Origin: SZUA-365 sp034002405
GTDB lineage: Bacteria > Bacteroidota > Ignavibacteria > SZUA-365
Reading direction: 5' to 3'
Assembly: GCA_034002405.1 (NCBI GenBank)
Contig: JAVFAS010000012.1
Coordinates: 1 to 60,337 of the forward strand
DNA: 60,337 nt
Shown here piece by piece: positions 17,701 to 28,340 of this stretch. Made by a program: the position numbers and the translations under genes. How positions within the stretch are numbered: position 1 is the first letter of the stretch; every line of letters begins with the position of its first letter. The notes beneath the pieces were generated by a model. That model searched no databases and had not been told where the DNA came from. It was given only the letters and a program-made list of their open reading frames with translations.

Positions 17701-19281
17701 GAGGCATCGGCGAATCTGCGCATGCAGCTGCGGGAATTTCCGCTCGCACTGATCGAGGAATTTCTCGGCCTGTTTTCCCCGCTCAGTGGTGTCGCCAACG
17801 CGGATTTCACCGTGACCGGGACGGCGAGCGATCCGTCGTTCAACGGGTTCCTGGCCGTCTCCGATGCACGCGGCCGCTTCATCTTCAACAATATCGAGTA
17901 TGATCTCGGCCTGCGCATCGAGGCCTTGGACCGCGACATTCGCATCGTCGATCTTTCGGTCGCGAATGTGCCGTCGGACTGGCGCGATGGCCGGATGAGC
18001 GCGTCGGGGATGATTTCGACCGAGGCCTTCAGCGTGAAGAATTTCGATCTTGCGGTGCGTGGACGACTGAAGGTCCTCAAGTTCGCCTCGCGATCCGCGA
18101 TCCGGACGATATACGGCGATCTCTACGTCTCGACCGGCGCGGAGGATCTCACGTATGGGGGGCGTCTCGACCGGTCGATGCTCCGGGGAGACATCATCGT
18201 CGAGCAGGGCGAACTCGTGTTTCCGCTCGACCAGAACGCGGGCGCGGTCAACAAATACGCTGACATCAATTACCTCGTCGTCGACGACACGACCAAGCGC
18301 GTGACCAGTTCCCTGTCATCCGCACGCTTCGCGCGGCTCACTTCCGCCACCGCGACCGAGGAGGAAGCGGTCGTGCGCATGCCCGAGCGTTCGGTGCTCG
18401 ACGGTCTCGGATTCGCCCTGACGCTGAGCACCGCGGGGCGGCTCCGTCTCGAAATCCCATTTTCCGTCCTGCAGGAGGAACTCAACGCCGAGCTTGTCGT
18501 CAACAACCTCCAGGTGAATAATTTCGGAGGCAGCGGTGTGAAATTCGTCGGCGAGGTGACGTTGGGACAGGATTCCTACTTCATCTTTCTCGGGAAGCGC
18601 ATGACCGCGTCCGGGACGATCCGCTTCACGAGAGATCCGCTCAACCCCGATCTCGACCTGACAGCCGTGTATTCGGACTATTACATCGATCCGCGGACAC
18701 AGGTCCGGCGTCCGGTCTTTGTCACGGTGCGCATCACGGGAAGCAAGAACGCGATGAAGCTGGACTACGACCTCCGGTGGGACAGCGACGATGGCGAGCA
18801 GGTGACGACCTCGGGTGATGTGAAATCGGATGTCGTGTCCTTCCTCGTCTTCGGTGTGTTCACGCGTGATCTGAGCAGCAGCGAGGGCGATCGGAGTTCG
18901 CTCGCCGAGAAATCACCCGAATTCCTCAATCAGATCACGTCCTCGATCGCCTCGAGCGCGGCGACCGAATTCCTGAACCAGGCCGGACTGACCGAGTTCA
19001 TCCGACGCGTGGATTTCGCCGGACTCGGAACGCAGGATTCCCGCGTGAAGCTCACCAGTGAAATCGGCCGCGCCATCATCACCTACGACGGGAAAATCAA
19101 CGACCTCGAGAGTTCGAATATGTCGGTGGATTTTCCGCTGAGCCGTGTGCTCGGCATTCCCTGGACCAATCTCATGGTGCAGGTTTCCCGAAAAACCCTC
19201 AACGAATCGTACGAAAGCACGTCGCAATCGCAGCAGTATTCGGTGTGGGAACTCAAAATTCTTCAACGATTCTCATTTTAA
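14737..19281 (+). CDS. tamB: Translocation and assembly module protein TamB
   Basis: This protein of about 1,514 residues belongs to the TamB/AsmA-like family. It spans the periplasm and works in outer-membrane protein assembly and phospholipid transport. An N-terminal helix (RVFAFAGLGLVLLIAALIGF) anchors it in the inner membrane. A long run of amphipathic beta repeats follows, and the last 400 or so residues show the DUF490 domain, including FLGKRMTASGTIRF and the final strand block ending in a Phe (ILQRFSF). ATG 14737 is the most likely start; TTG 14674 is a longer option overlapping rfaE2 by 29 nt. Neither has a clear Shine-Dalgarno. Confidence 0.85.
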   Translation: MRFLRVFAFAGLGLVLLIAALIGFSETQTFRSMLRDVIVEAADSSLNARLSIASIEGNLFAGWKISGVQLRDAHGTVADIESIVLRYNIFRLPWKRVTINELTINGPRFHITKAEGRDWNIATLVRPSADEDTTTTPFDWVIAVENLRIVNGMLLVYDSTVTDPLRRDRLDTRRMRLDDLNLALSAMVRPDRYAVRLNQCSWTNPFGDVALENLAGDLSLRPDGVDVSGLSVQTTRTSFLFTATVEHADVLGEIDTEALKRWRMHVLLDAPEVDARDLQYFLPSLDFLGGTAALRLSARGTLERLRIERLELGAGESSLGFQGSVSRILDGTDMHIDAASDRTVIRGVDVAEILPGIPLPDLGGMGTVQFATLRFTGQPLNFEAEMDMRSDAGDARGAIALDIRGEELVYEGSIHTHHLDLSKMLRDPQLRSAINLDGTISGRGTRLGGMTAQVALKADSSRFMRLVANELAFTANVRPDSLHFDLRSAMRQSRLIADGAMSFQTDSITGIRLWTEARKLDLATFLDDDALASDLNFRMDATADGIDLSTASGDLEVVFASSQLADLRIDADTFRLQLQQRPGDAEFLLLESQYADARIDGRFDLPRLATHAAAQIDSLAAAFAAYTFAPDTLRAEENHSSPHGRPIRGGRVSPDARDPLALSLDTTAFMDARYTLTLKNPDRIARYFNASTFLVRGTWRGGIRGGVRGLDVDGELALSDFYLVDSARTWLAAGVRCTYDIQDLRLQNVLADLVMNLRLSAADLNINGLRLSRAQVQLDWADGAPSLRVRGLVDTLAQVDLQVAARYADHGFDVTAPRLQVIYRGQPLQNRDPIVLRLDSTGITLHALDIGNDAMRLEAHGIRDRDGENDFTVYADSVNVTELEFLLTGDPAVRDGASFSGIGFLEATFRGSDVEPMLAADVFIDSLGYRGAHFGEMALEARYDREMLELYSELTYATPEKKDEKVLFVSGSIPLAISFGDEEAARDREASANLRMQLREFPLALIEEFLGLFSPLSGVANADFTVTGTASDPSFNGFLAVSDARGRFIFNNIEYDLGLRIEALDRDIRIVDLSVANVPSDWRDGRMSASGMISTEAFSVKNFDLAVRGRLKVLKFASRSAIRTIYGDLYVSTGAEDLTYGGRLDRSMLRGDIIVEQGELVFPLDQNAGAVNKYADINYLVVDDTTKRVTSSLSSARFARLTSATATEEEAVVRMPERSVLDGLGFALTLSTAGRLRLEIPFSVLQEELNAELVVNNLQVNNFGGSGVKFVGEVTLGQDSYFIFLGKRMTASGTIRFTRDPLNPDLDLTAVYSDYYIDPRTQVRRPVFVTVRITGSKNAMKLDYDLRWDSDDGEQVTTSGDVKSDVVSFLVFGVFTRDLSSSEGDRSSLAEKSPEFLNQITSSIASSAATEFLNQAGLTEFIRRVDFAGLGTQDSRVKLTSEIGRAIITYDGKINDLESSNMSVDFPLSRVLGIPWTNLMVQVSRKTLNESYESTSQSQQYSVWELKILQRFSF

Positions 19282-19282
19282 C

Positions 19283-21559
19283 GTGAACACACATCTTGAC
19301 GACCGCATCCTTTCGTTTCTCGCCGCGCATCGGGAGACCGCATTCAAAACCAAGGAACTCGCGCGCGAACTCGACCTGCCGAAGCAAGGCGGGGAGTACC
19401 AGTCGCTGAAGGCCGCGTTGCGCCGGTTGCAACTCGACGGGCGCATCGCGCGGCTGAAAAACAGCCGGTGGATGCTCTCCGTCTCCGCCGAGCCCATCGC
19501 GCCCGATGGGGCGACTCTCGCGCCCGATAGGGCGACCATCGCACCCGATGGGGAGGTGCATCGTCCCGAGGGCGATGCGGATGCACGCGGCGGGGAGCGG
19601 CACGCAACCACGACATCGTCCGACGCGCAACGGATCGTCGGCGTTTTCAAGCAATTCCGTCGGATGAGTTATGTCGAAGCGGACGATCGCGATATCGAGG
19701 AAGACATCGCGGTCTCGCCGAAACGCGCGGGCGGCGCCGAGGACGGTGACAAGGTGGTGGTGCGTCTGTTGCCGCGGCGTGGCAGGCAGACGGGCCTCGA
19801 AGGCGAGGTCATCGAGGTACTCGGGCGTCGCGGCCGCGCCGATGTCGAGATGCTCGCGCTCGCGCGACGGTACGGATTGCAGCATGAATTTCCGGCGGAC
19901 GTGGACGCACAGACCTTTGCCATTCCCGCTCGGATCGACGAGGAGGAATTGCGTGGACGGTGGGATCTCCGGGACCTCGAATGCTTCACGATCGATCCGG
20001 AGGACGCCCGCGATTTCGATGATGCCGTCTCGCTCGGCGTCGACGCCGCCGGTGACTGGGAACTTGGTGTGCATATCGCCGACGTCAGTCATTATGTGCC
20101 CGAGGATTCGCCACTCGATCGTGAAGCGCTGCGACGGGGAACAAGCGTCTACCTCGTTGACGGGGTGTTCCCGATGCTGCCCGAGCGCCTCTCCAATCAC
20201 ATGTGCAGTCTCAAGGAAGGGAAGGACCGGCTGGCATTCAGCGTCTTCGTCACCGTCTCGGCCCGCGGCGCCATCCGGGATTACCGGATCGGAACATCCG
20301 TCATCAATTCGCGACGCCGTTTCACCTATGAAGAAGTGCAGGCCGTGCTCGATGGTGGAGAGAGTCCGCACGCCACGACCCTCCGCGAGATGGAGCGGCT
20401 TGCCGGCGTGCTCATGCGCAAGCGCTTTCGCGAGGGGTCGGTGGACTTCAACGTGCCCGAGGTCCGCTGTATTCTCGACGAGACGGGGCACGCGGTCGAT
20501 ATCGTACCGAAACCCCGGTTGATGAGCATGCGGATGATCGAGGAATTCATGCTGCTCGCCAACCGTGTGGTCGCGCAGCACGTCGCGCGTGGCGACGCCA
20601 CGGGGAAGGGCGCGGCGCGCGGCGCCGGGGCCGCGCATGATGCCCGAGGGCGTGTCCGCGCGGGGCATGCCACCGCGCCGCCATTCATCTACCGGGTGCA
20701 CGACCTTCCCGATCCGGAGAAAGTGCGTGAGCTGATCGAATTCCTCCGGCATGTCGGGCTGAAGGTCACGCTGGATCCCGCATCGTCCCGATCCTTTCAG
20801 GAAATGCTCGAGCAGGTGCGCGATCGTCCGGAAGAGGCGGTGGTGCAGGATGTGACGATTCGTTCGATGGCGAAGGCCGTGTACAGCGAGGAAAACATCG
20901 GACACTTCGGTCTTGGATTCCGCTACTATACGCATTTCACCTCCCCGATCCGCCGGTATCCCGACCTGGTGGTTCACCGGCTGCTTCGGCACCTTCTCGA
21001 AACCGGCGGGGTGCATCTCTCCCGCACGCGTGTTGCCGACATCGCCCGGCAGAGTTCCCTGCGCGAACGCGTGGCGGTCGAGGCCGAGCGCGCATCGATC
21101 AAGATCAAGCAGGTGGAGTTCATGAAGCGGCATGAGGGCGATGAGTTCGATGCCGTGGTCAGCGGCGTGACGCGGTACGGGTTGTACGTCGAGATCTATC
21201 CCTCCCTGGTCGAGGGGTTGGTGCATGTTCGGTCGATGGACGATTTCTTCGAATTCGATCGGGCGCGCATGGCGCTGATCGGGCAGCGGAGCGGACGGCG
21301 ATATCGTCTGGGCGATCGTGTCCGCGTGCGTGTCGCGCAGGTCGACAGCGTGGAGATCCGCATCGATTTCGTCCTGGTGGACGACGGCGAGCACGAACGC
21401 CGCACGCGACCGGCCGCGGGTGGGAGGAATTCCGGCGGCGGTTCCGCCGGGAGCGCGGGTCGGCAGCGCGGAAGCGGCACGCGCGGGAAAGAGACTTCGA
21501 GGAAAGAGCCATCGAGGAAGGGGGCATCGAAGAAGTCGCGGGGCCGGGGGCGGCGATGA
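19283..21559 (+). CDS. rnr: Exoribonuclease RNase R
   Basis: This 758-residue 3'-to-5' exoribonuclease degrades structured RNA. Order of parts: winged-helix region (about residues 1-65), a low-complexity linker with 7-residue repeats (about 73-95), cold-shock domain, RNB catalytic domain with IDPEDARDFDDAVSL (metal-binding aspartates), and C-terminal S1 domain (DAVVSGVTRYGLYVEIYPS), then a Gly/Ser/Lys/Arg-rich tail. An unusual insert of some 30 Gly/Ala/Arg residues breaks the RNB domain between ANRVVAQHVA and PFIYRVHD. GTG 19283 lies one base after the tamB stop; no Shine-Dalgarno is seen, so coupling to tamB is likely. Confidence 0.92.
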   Translation: MNTHLDDRILSFLAAHRETAFKTKELARELDLPKQGGEYQSLKAALRRLQLDGRIARLKNSRWMLSVSAEPIAPDGATLAPDRATIAPDGEVHRPEGDADARGGERHATTTSSDAQRIVGVFKQFRRMSYVEADDRDIEEDIAVSPKRAGGAEDGDKVVVRLLPRRGRQTGLEGEVIEVLGRRGRADVEMLALARRYGLQHEFPADVDAQTFAIPARIDEEELRGRWDLRDLECFTIDPEDARDFDDAVSLGVDAAGDWELGVHIADVSHYVPEDSPLDREALRRGTSVYLVDGVFPMLPERLSNHMCSLKEGKDRLAFSVFVTVSARGAIRDYRIGTSVINSRRRFTYEEVQAVLDGGESPHATTLREMERLAGVLMRKRFREGSVDFNVPEVRCILDETGHAVDIVPKPRLMSMRMIEEFMLLANRVVAQHVARGDATGKGAARGAGAAHDARGRVRAGHATAPPFIYRVHDLPDPEKVRELIEFLRHVGLKVTLDPASSRSFQEMLEQVRDRPEEAVVQDVTIRSMAKAVYSEENIGHFGLGFRYYTHFTSPIRRYPDLVVHRLLRHLLETGGVHLSRTRVADIARQSSLRERVAVEAERASIKIKQVEFMKRHEGDEFDAVVSGVTRYGLYVEIYPSLVEGLVHVRSMDDFFEFDRARMALIGQRSGRRYRLGDRVRVRVAQVDSVEIRIDFVLVDDGEHERRTRPAAGGRNSGGGSAGSAGRQRGSGTRGKETSRKEPSRKGASKKSRGRGRR
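19499..19561 (+). repeat. Three 21-bp tandem repeats inside rnr
   Basis: Units at 19499, 19520 and 19541 encode APDGATL, APDRATI and APDGEVH. A decayed fourth unit (RPEGDAD) follows. The unit length is a multiple of three, so the linker of RNase R can lengthen or shorten without a frameshift. Confidence 0.85.
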
Positions 21560-22359
21560 GCGTGATCGAGCGCATTCCGCTGCCGTCGCTGCCGGACGTC
21601 ACCGGAATGCGCCTGGCGGTATTGCTTGGCAACACCAGTTGTCGTGTGGCATGGATGGACGGAGCGGAGGTGGTGGATGAACTCCGCCTGTCGCACGCGG
21701 CGCTTCGCGAGCGGGCGACAGCGGAGCGTCTGCGCGCGATGCACGCCGGACGTGCCTGCGAGGCGGCGGGATTCTGTTCGGTGGTGCCTCCGCGGGAAGC
21801 GGAGGTATTGGAGCTGTTCGCCGCGGCGGGCCTTCCTGTTCCGCGGCGCGTCACGCCCGCGATCACTCCATTCTTTCCCAGCCGGTATCGGAGCATGACC
21901 ACCCTCGGGGCGGATCGGTACTGTGCGGTGTTGGCCGCGCGCGTGCTTGTGGGAGCGCCGGCGATCGCGGTCGACTGCGGTACGGCGACGACGGTGAATG
22001 TGGTGGACCGGGACGGCAGCTTTCTCGGCGGGGCAATCGCGCCGGGTGTGGATGTCGCGCTCCGGGCGTTGCACGCGCACACGGCGCAGTTGCCCCCGTT
22101 GGACCCGGCGGCCGTGCCGCCGCTGATCGGCACCGACACGGCCACATGCATGCGATCGGGCGCGGTGCAGGGATCGCGATTCGCGATCGCGGGCATGGTG
22201 GAGGCGATAAAAAATCTTACAGGAGATTCAACTCCGGTACTCATCACCGGCGGCGGGGCGCCGGGATTGCTGGCCGCGGGGCTCGCCGAAACGTCGATGC
22301 GACACGACCCGCATCTTTGTTTTCGCGGCGTCATTTTCCACTTGCTTTTCACCGCGTAG
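21556..22359 (+). CDS. coaX: Type III pantothenate kinase (CoaX) homologue with altered active site
   Basis: This 267-residue ASKHA-fold protein matches CoaX, which phosphorylates pantothenate as the first step to CoA. GADR (residues 118-121), VDCGTATT (139-146) and FLGGAIAPG are well kept. However, the N-terminal DxGNT phosphate motif reads LLGNT, with Leu23 for the Asp. The Asp usually found after GTATT is Asn148. These positions bind ATP or metal in known enzymes, so activity is uncertain. It overlaps rnr by ATGA and is followed by the rRNA operon. It may be a divergent kinase or a pseudoenzyme. Confidence 0.72.
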   Translation: MSVIERIPLPSLPDVTGMRLAVLLGNTSCRVAWMDGAEVVDELRLSHAALRERATAERLRAMHAGRACEAAGFCSVVPPREAEVLELFAAAGLPVPRRVTPAITPFFPSRYRSMTTLGADRYCAVLAARVLVGAPAIAVDCGTATTVNVVDRDGSFLGGAIAPGVDVALRALHAHTAQLPPLDPAAVPPLIGTDTATCMRSGAVQGSRFAIAGMVEAIKNLTGDSTPVLITGGGAPGLLAAGLAETSMRHDPHLCFRGVIFHLLFTA

Positions 22360-22373
22360 TCTGCGTATATTTG
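22342..22373 (+). promoter_or_regulatory. Candidate Bacteroidota-type rRNA promoter
   Basis: TATATTTG (22366-22373) fits the Bacteroidota TAnnTTTG -7 consensus exactly. A TTG at 22342-22344 stands 21 bp upstream, close to the expected -33 spacing. It overlaps the 3' end of coaX. Confidence 0.4.
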
Positions 22374-22439
22374 TTTCCCCTCTGAATGAGAGTGTTTGTT
22401 CGGGGCGCGAAAAAAAAGCGAAAAATTCTGAACAAACAC

Positions 22440-22468
22440 TTGACTTAGAGAGAAAAAAGTCGTAACAT
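22440..22468 (+). promoter_or_regulatory. rRNA operon promoter, sigma-70 type
   Basis: TTGACT (22440-22445) and TAACAT (22463-22468) are 17 bp apart, with an A-rich spacer and A-rich upstream sequence resembling an UP element (a run of A at 22411-22425). TAACATTG also approximates TAnnTTTG. It lies about 120 bp before the 16S 5' end. Confidence 0.65.
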
Positions 22469-22472
22469 TGTA

Positions 22473-22505
22473 GACCGTTTTTGAGACGGTCGCCGCACAA
22501 GCGGC
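22473..22505 (+). other. Two adjacent hairpins in the rRNA leader
   Basis: GACCGT (22473-22478) pairs with ACGGTC (22486-22491). Directly after it, GCCGC (22492-22496) pairs with GCGGC (22501-22505) around ACAA. Neither is followed by a T run, so they look like leader structures, not terminators. Confidence 0.6.
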
Positions 22506-22507
22506 GA

Positions 22508-22516
22508 GTTCTTTGA
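22508..22516 (+). promoter_or_regulatory. boxA-like antitermination site, 16S leader
   Basis: GTTCTTTGA occurs here and again before 23S at 24497-24505. The position and the CTTTGA core match rRNA boxA elements that load Nus factors. Confidence 0.5.
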
Positions 22517-22532
22517 AAAGAGCAAGTGCATA
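22514..22532 (+). other. 16S processing stem, 5' arm
   Basis: TGAAAAGAGCAAGTGCATA is complementary, with one bulged A, to the 3' arm at 24173-24191. The pair would close a long stem around 16S, the expected RNase III processing structure. Confidence 0.75.
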
Positions 22533-22586
22533 GTCAGTGAATTTGAACCGACCTTTACAACTCGACATTGTAAGTACAAAATATTT

Positions 22587-24117
<1,531 letters not shown>

Positions 24118-24172
24118 CTAAGAGTTATGCCACCGCAAGGTGGACGACCAAACTGGCGGCTCGATGAAGCTG

Positions 24173-24191
24173 CTATGCACTGCTCTTTTCA
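24173..24191 (+). other. 16S processing stem, 3' arm
   Basis: CTATGCACTGCTCTTTTCA pairs with the leader arm at 22514-22532 to close the 16S precursor stem. It lies between 16S and tRNA-Ile. Confidence 0.75.
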
Positions 24192-24212
24192 TAATTTTCT
24201 TTTGCACCGATC

Positions 24213-24286
<74 letters not shown>

Positions 24287-24328
24287 CAGGTCTTCCCGTG
24301 CAGAATGAAGGGCCCGTGCAGACATCAA

Positions 24329-24401
24329 GGGCCTGTAGCTCAGCTGGGAGAGCGCCTGATTTGCATTCAGGAGGTCGTCGGTTCGATCCCGGTCAGGTCC
24401 A
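24329..24401 (+). tRNA. tRNA-Ala (anticodon TGC)
   Basis: This 73-nt tRNA has acceptor GGGCCTG pairing with CAGGTCC. That gives the G3:U70 wobble pair that identifies alanine tRNA. The anticodon loop TTTGCAT puts TGC at 24362-24364. CCA is not encoded. Confidence 0.97.
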
Positions 24402-24496
24402 CAAGATTACAGGTTTGCAGCATTGGGGCTGCAAGCGGTTCGAGGCCGCACAAACCACAACGTCCGCGAAACAGCGGAATCGCCGAGAGGCGAAAC

Positions 24497-24505
24497 GTTC
24501 TTTGA
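24497..24505 (+). promoter_or_regulatory. boxA-like site in the 16S-23S spacer
   Basis: GTTCTTTGA is identical to the nine bases at 22508-22516 in the 16S leader, as expected for paired boxA elements of an rRNA operon. Confidence 0.5.
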
Positions 24506-24506
24506 C

Positions 24507-24584
24507 GTATCAGAAGATTGGTTGATTCTTCGGAATCAGCGATATAATCAAAAGCACAATATGTCTTTAACAAGTTCACTGAAC
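24507..24584 (+). other. 23S processing stem, 5' arm, with a UUCG hairpin
   Basis: GTATCAGAAGATTGG (24507-24521) is perfectly complementary to 27700-27714. CAATATGTCTTTAACAAG and the next ten bases (24557-24584) pair with 27671-27698 with one mismatch. Between them TGATTC-TTCG-GAATCA (24523-24538) forms a perfect UUCG-capped hairpin, so the precursor would be a three-way junction. Confidence 0.8.
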
Positions 24585-24618
24585 ATTCGAGAACCTGTTG
24601 AATTATAGGATTAAGAAA

Positions 24619-27648
<3,030 letters not shown>

Positions 27649-27670
27649 ATTTTATTATTCTGTGGGTTCT

Positions 27671-27714
27671 GTTCAGTGAACTTGTTAAAGCCATATTGGC
27701 CAATCTTCTGATAC
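27671..27714 (+). other. 23S processing stem, 3' arm
   Basis: These 44 bases pair with the two 5' arm segments at 24557-24584 and 24507-24521. The arm ends 14 nt before 5S. Confidence 0.8.
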
Positions 27715-27728
27715 GACCATATTAGTCC

Positions 27729-27842
27729 ATGGTGACGATAGCGAGGGTGTTCCACCTCTTCCCTTTCCGAACAGAGAAGTTAAGCCCCTCAACGCCGATG
27801 GTACTTGGCGGGAGACCGCCCGGGAGAGTAGGAAGTCGCCAG
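27729..27842 (+). rRNA. rrf: 5S ribosomal RNA
   Basis: About 114 nt. The terminal stem TGGTGAC pairs with GTCGCCA. The internal blocks CCGAACAGAGAAGTTAAGC and GCCGATGGTACT are diagnostic of 5S. The ends are approximate to one or two bases. Confidence 0.95.
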
Positions 27843-27855
27843 GACTTTATTTTTC

Positions 27856-27888
27856 GAGCCCAATGTGAAAACGTTGGGCTCTTTTTTT
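27856..27888 (+). terminator. Intrinsic terminator of the rRNA operon
   Basis: GAGCCCAA (27856-27863) pairs with TTGGGCTC (27874-27881), extendable by two pairs (TG with CG), followed by seven T residues. It lies 14 nt after 5S. Confidence 0.95.
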
Positions 27889-27928
27889 ATCTTCCTTGCG
27901 CGTCCCGCGTGCACGTTCCATCCCTGTG

Positions 27929-27979
27929 AAAGATGAACTCACTGCAAAGATGAACTCACTGCAAAGATGAACTCACTGC
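27929..27979 (+). repeat. Three 17-bp tandem repeats before the small membrane protein gene
   Basis: AAAGATGAACTCACTGC occurs three times without change (27929, 27946, 27963). Each copy opens an ATG frame that stops on the TGA overlapping the next copy's ATG. The third stops on the TGA overlapping the real gene start at 27981. The layout parallels the 20-bp array at ccmAB. See the findings. Confidence 0.97.
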
Positions 27980-27980
27980 G

Positions 27981-28286
27981 ATGATTCTTCTGACTGTGCT
28001 CCTCGCGATCGCGATCTTCAATATCCCCTTCGGCTATTGGCGCGCGGCAACACGGAAGTTCTCCCTGCCGTGGGTGCTCGCTATCCATCTGCCCGTTCCC
28101 GCCATCGTGGCCCTCCGTCTGTTTTCCGGCATCGACTGGAGTCCGTATACCTTCCCCCTTCCTATTCTCGCATTTTTTCTCGGACAATACAGCGGCGCGA
28201 GACTCCATGAATGGATGGAGTCCCGGTCAGCACATTCCACCTCCGGTTGCCTGGTGATGGACGCCTATCGTCGCATGAAAAAGTAA
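27981..28286 (+). CDS. Small conserved-looking membrane protein, function unknown
   Basis: This 101-residue protein has three predicted membrane helices (ILLTVLLAIAIFNIPFGYW, WVLAIHLPVPAIVALRLF and PYTFPLPILAFFLGQYSGA). Motifs such as NIPFGYWR, AIHLPVP and FFLGQ look conserved and resemble uncharacterised small proteins of this superphylum. No known function can be assigned. The start ATG follows the 17-bp repeat array directly and overlaps a micro-ORF stop. It ends 54 bp from the convergent hutU gene. Confidence 0.65.
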   Translation: MILLTVLLAIAIFNIPFGYWRAATRKFSLPWVLAIHLPVPAIVALRLFSGIDWSPYTFPLPILAFFLGQYSGARLHEWMESRSAHSTSGCLVMDAYRRMKK

Positions 28287-28340
28287 CCGTTCCTTGAAGA
28301 GGATCCGTCGCGGACCGGTCCGACGCATCCCCGCGGCTGC

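Noticed and set aside
19253..21394. Open frame of 713 codons on the minus strand
   Set aside because: It lies opposite RNase R, whose domains are all recognised. Long antisense frames are expected at this GC content, and its His/Arg/Asp-rich translation matches no family.
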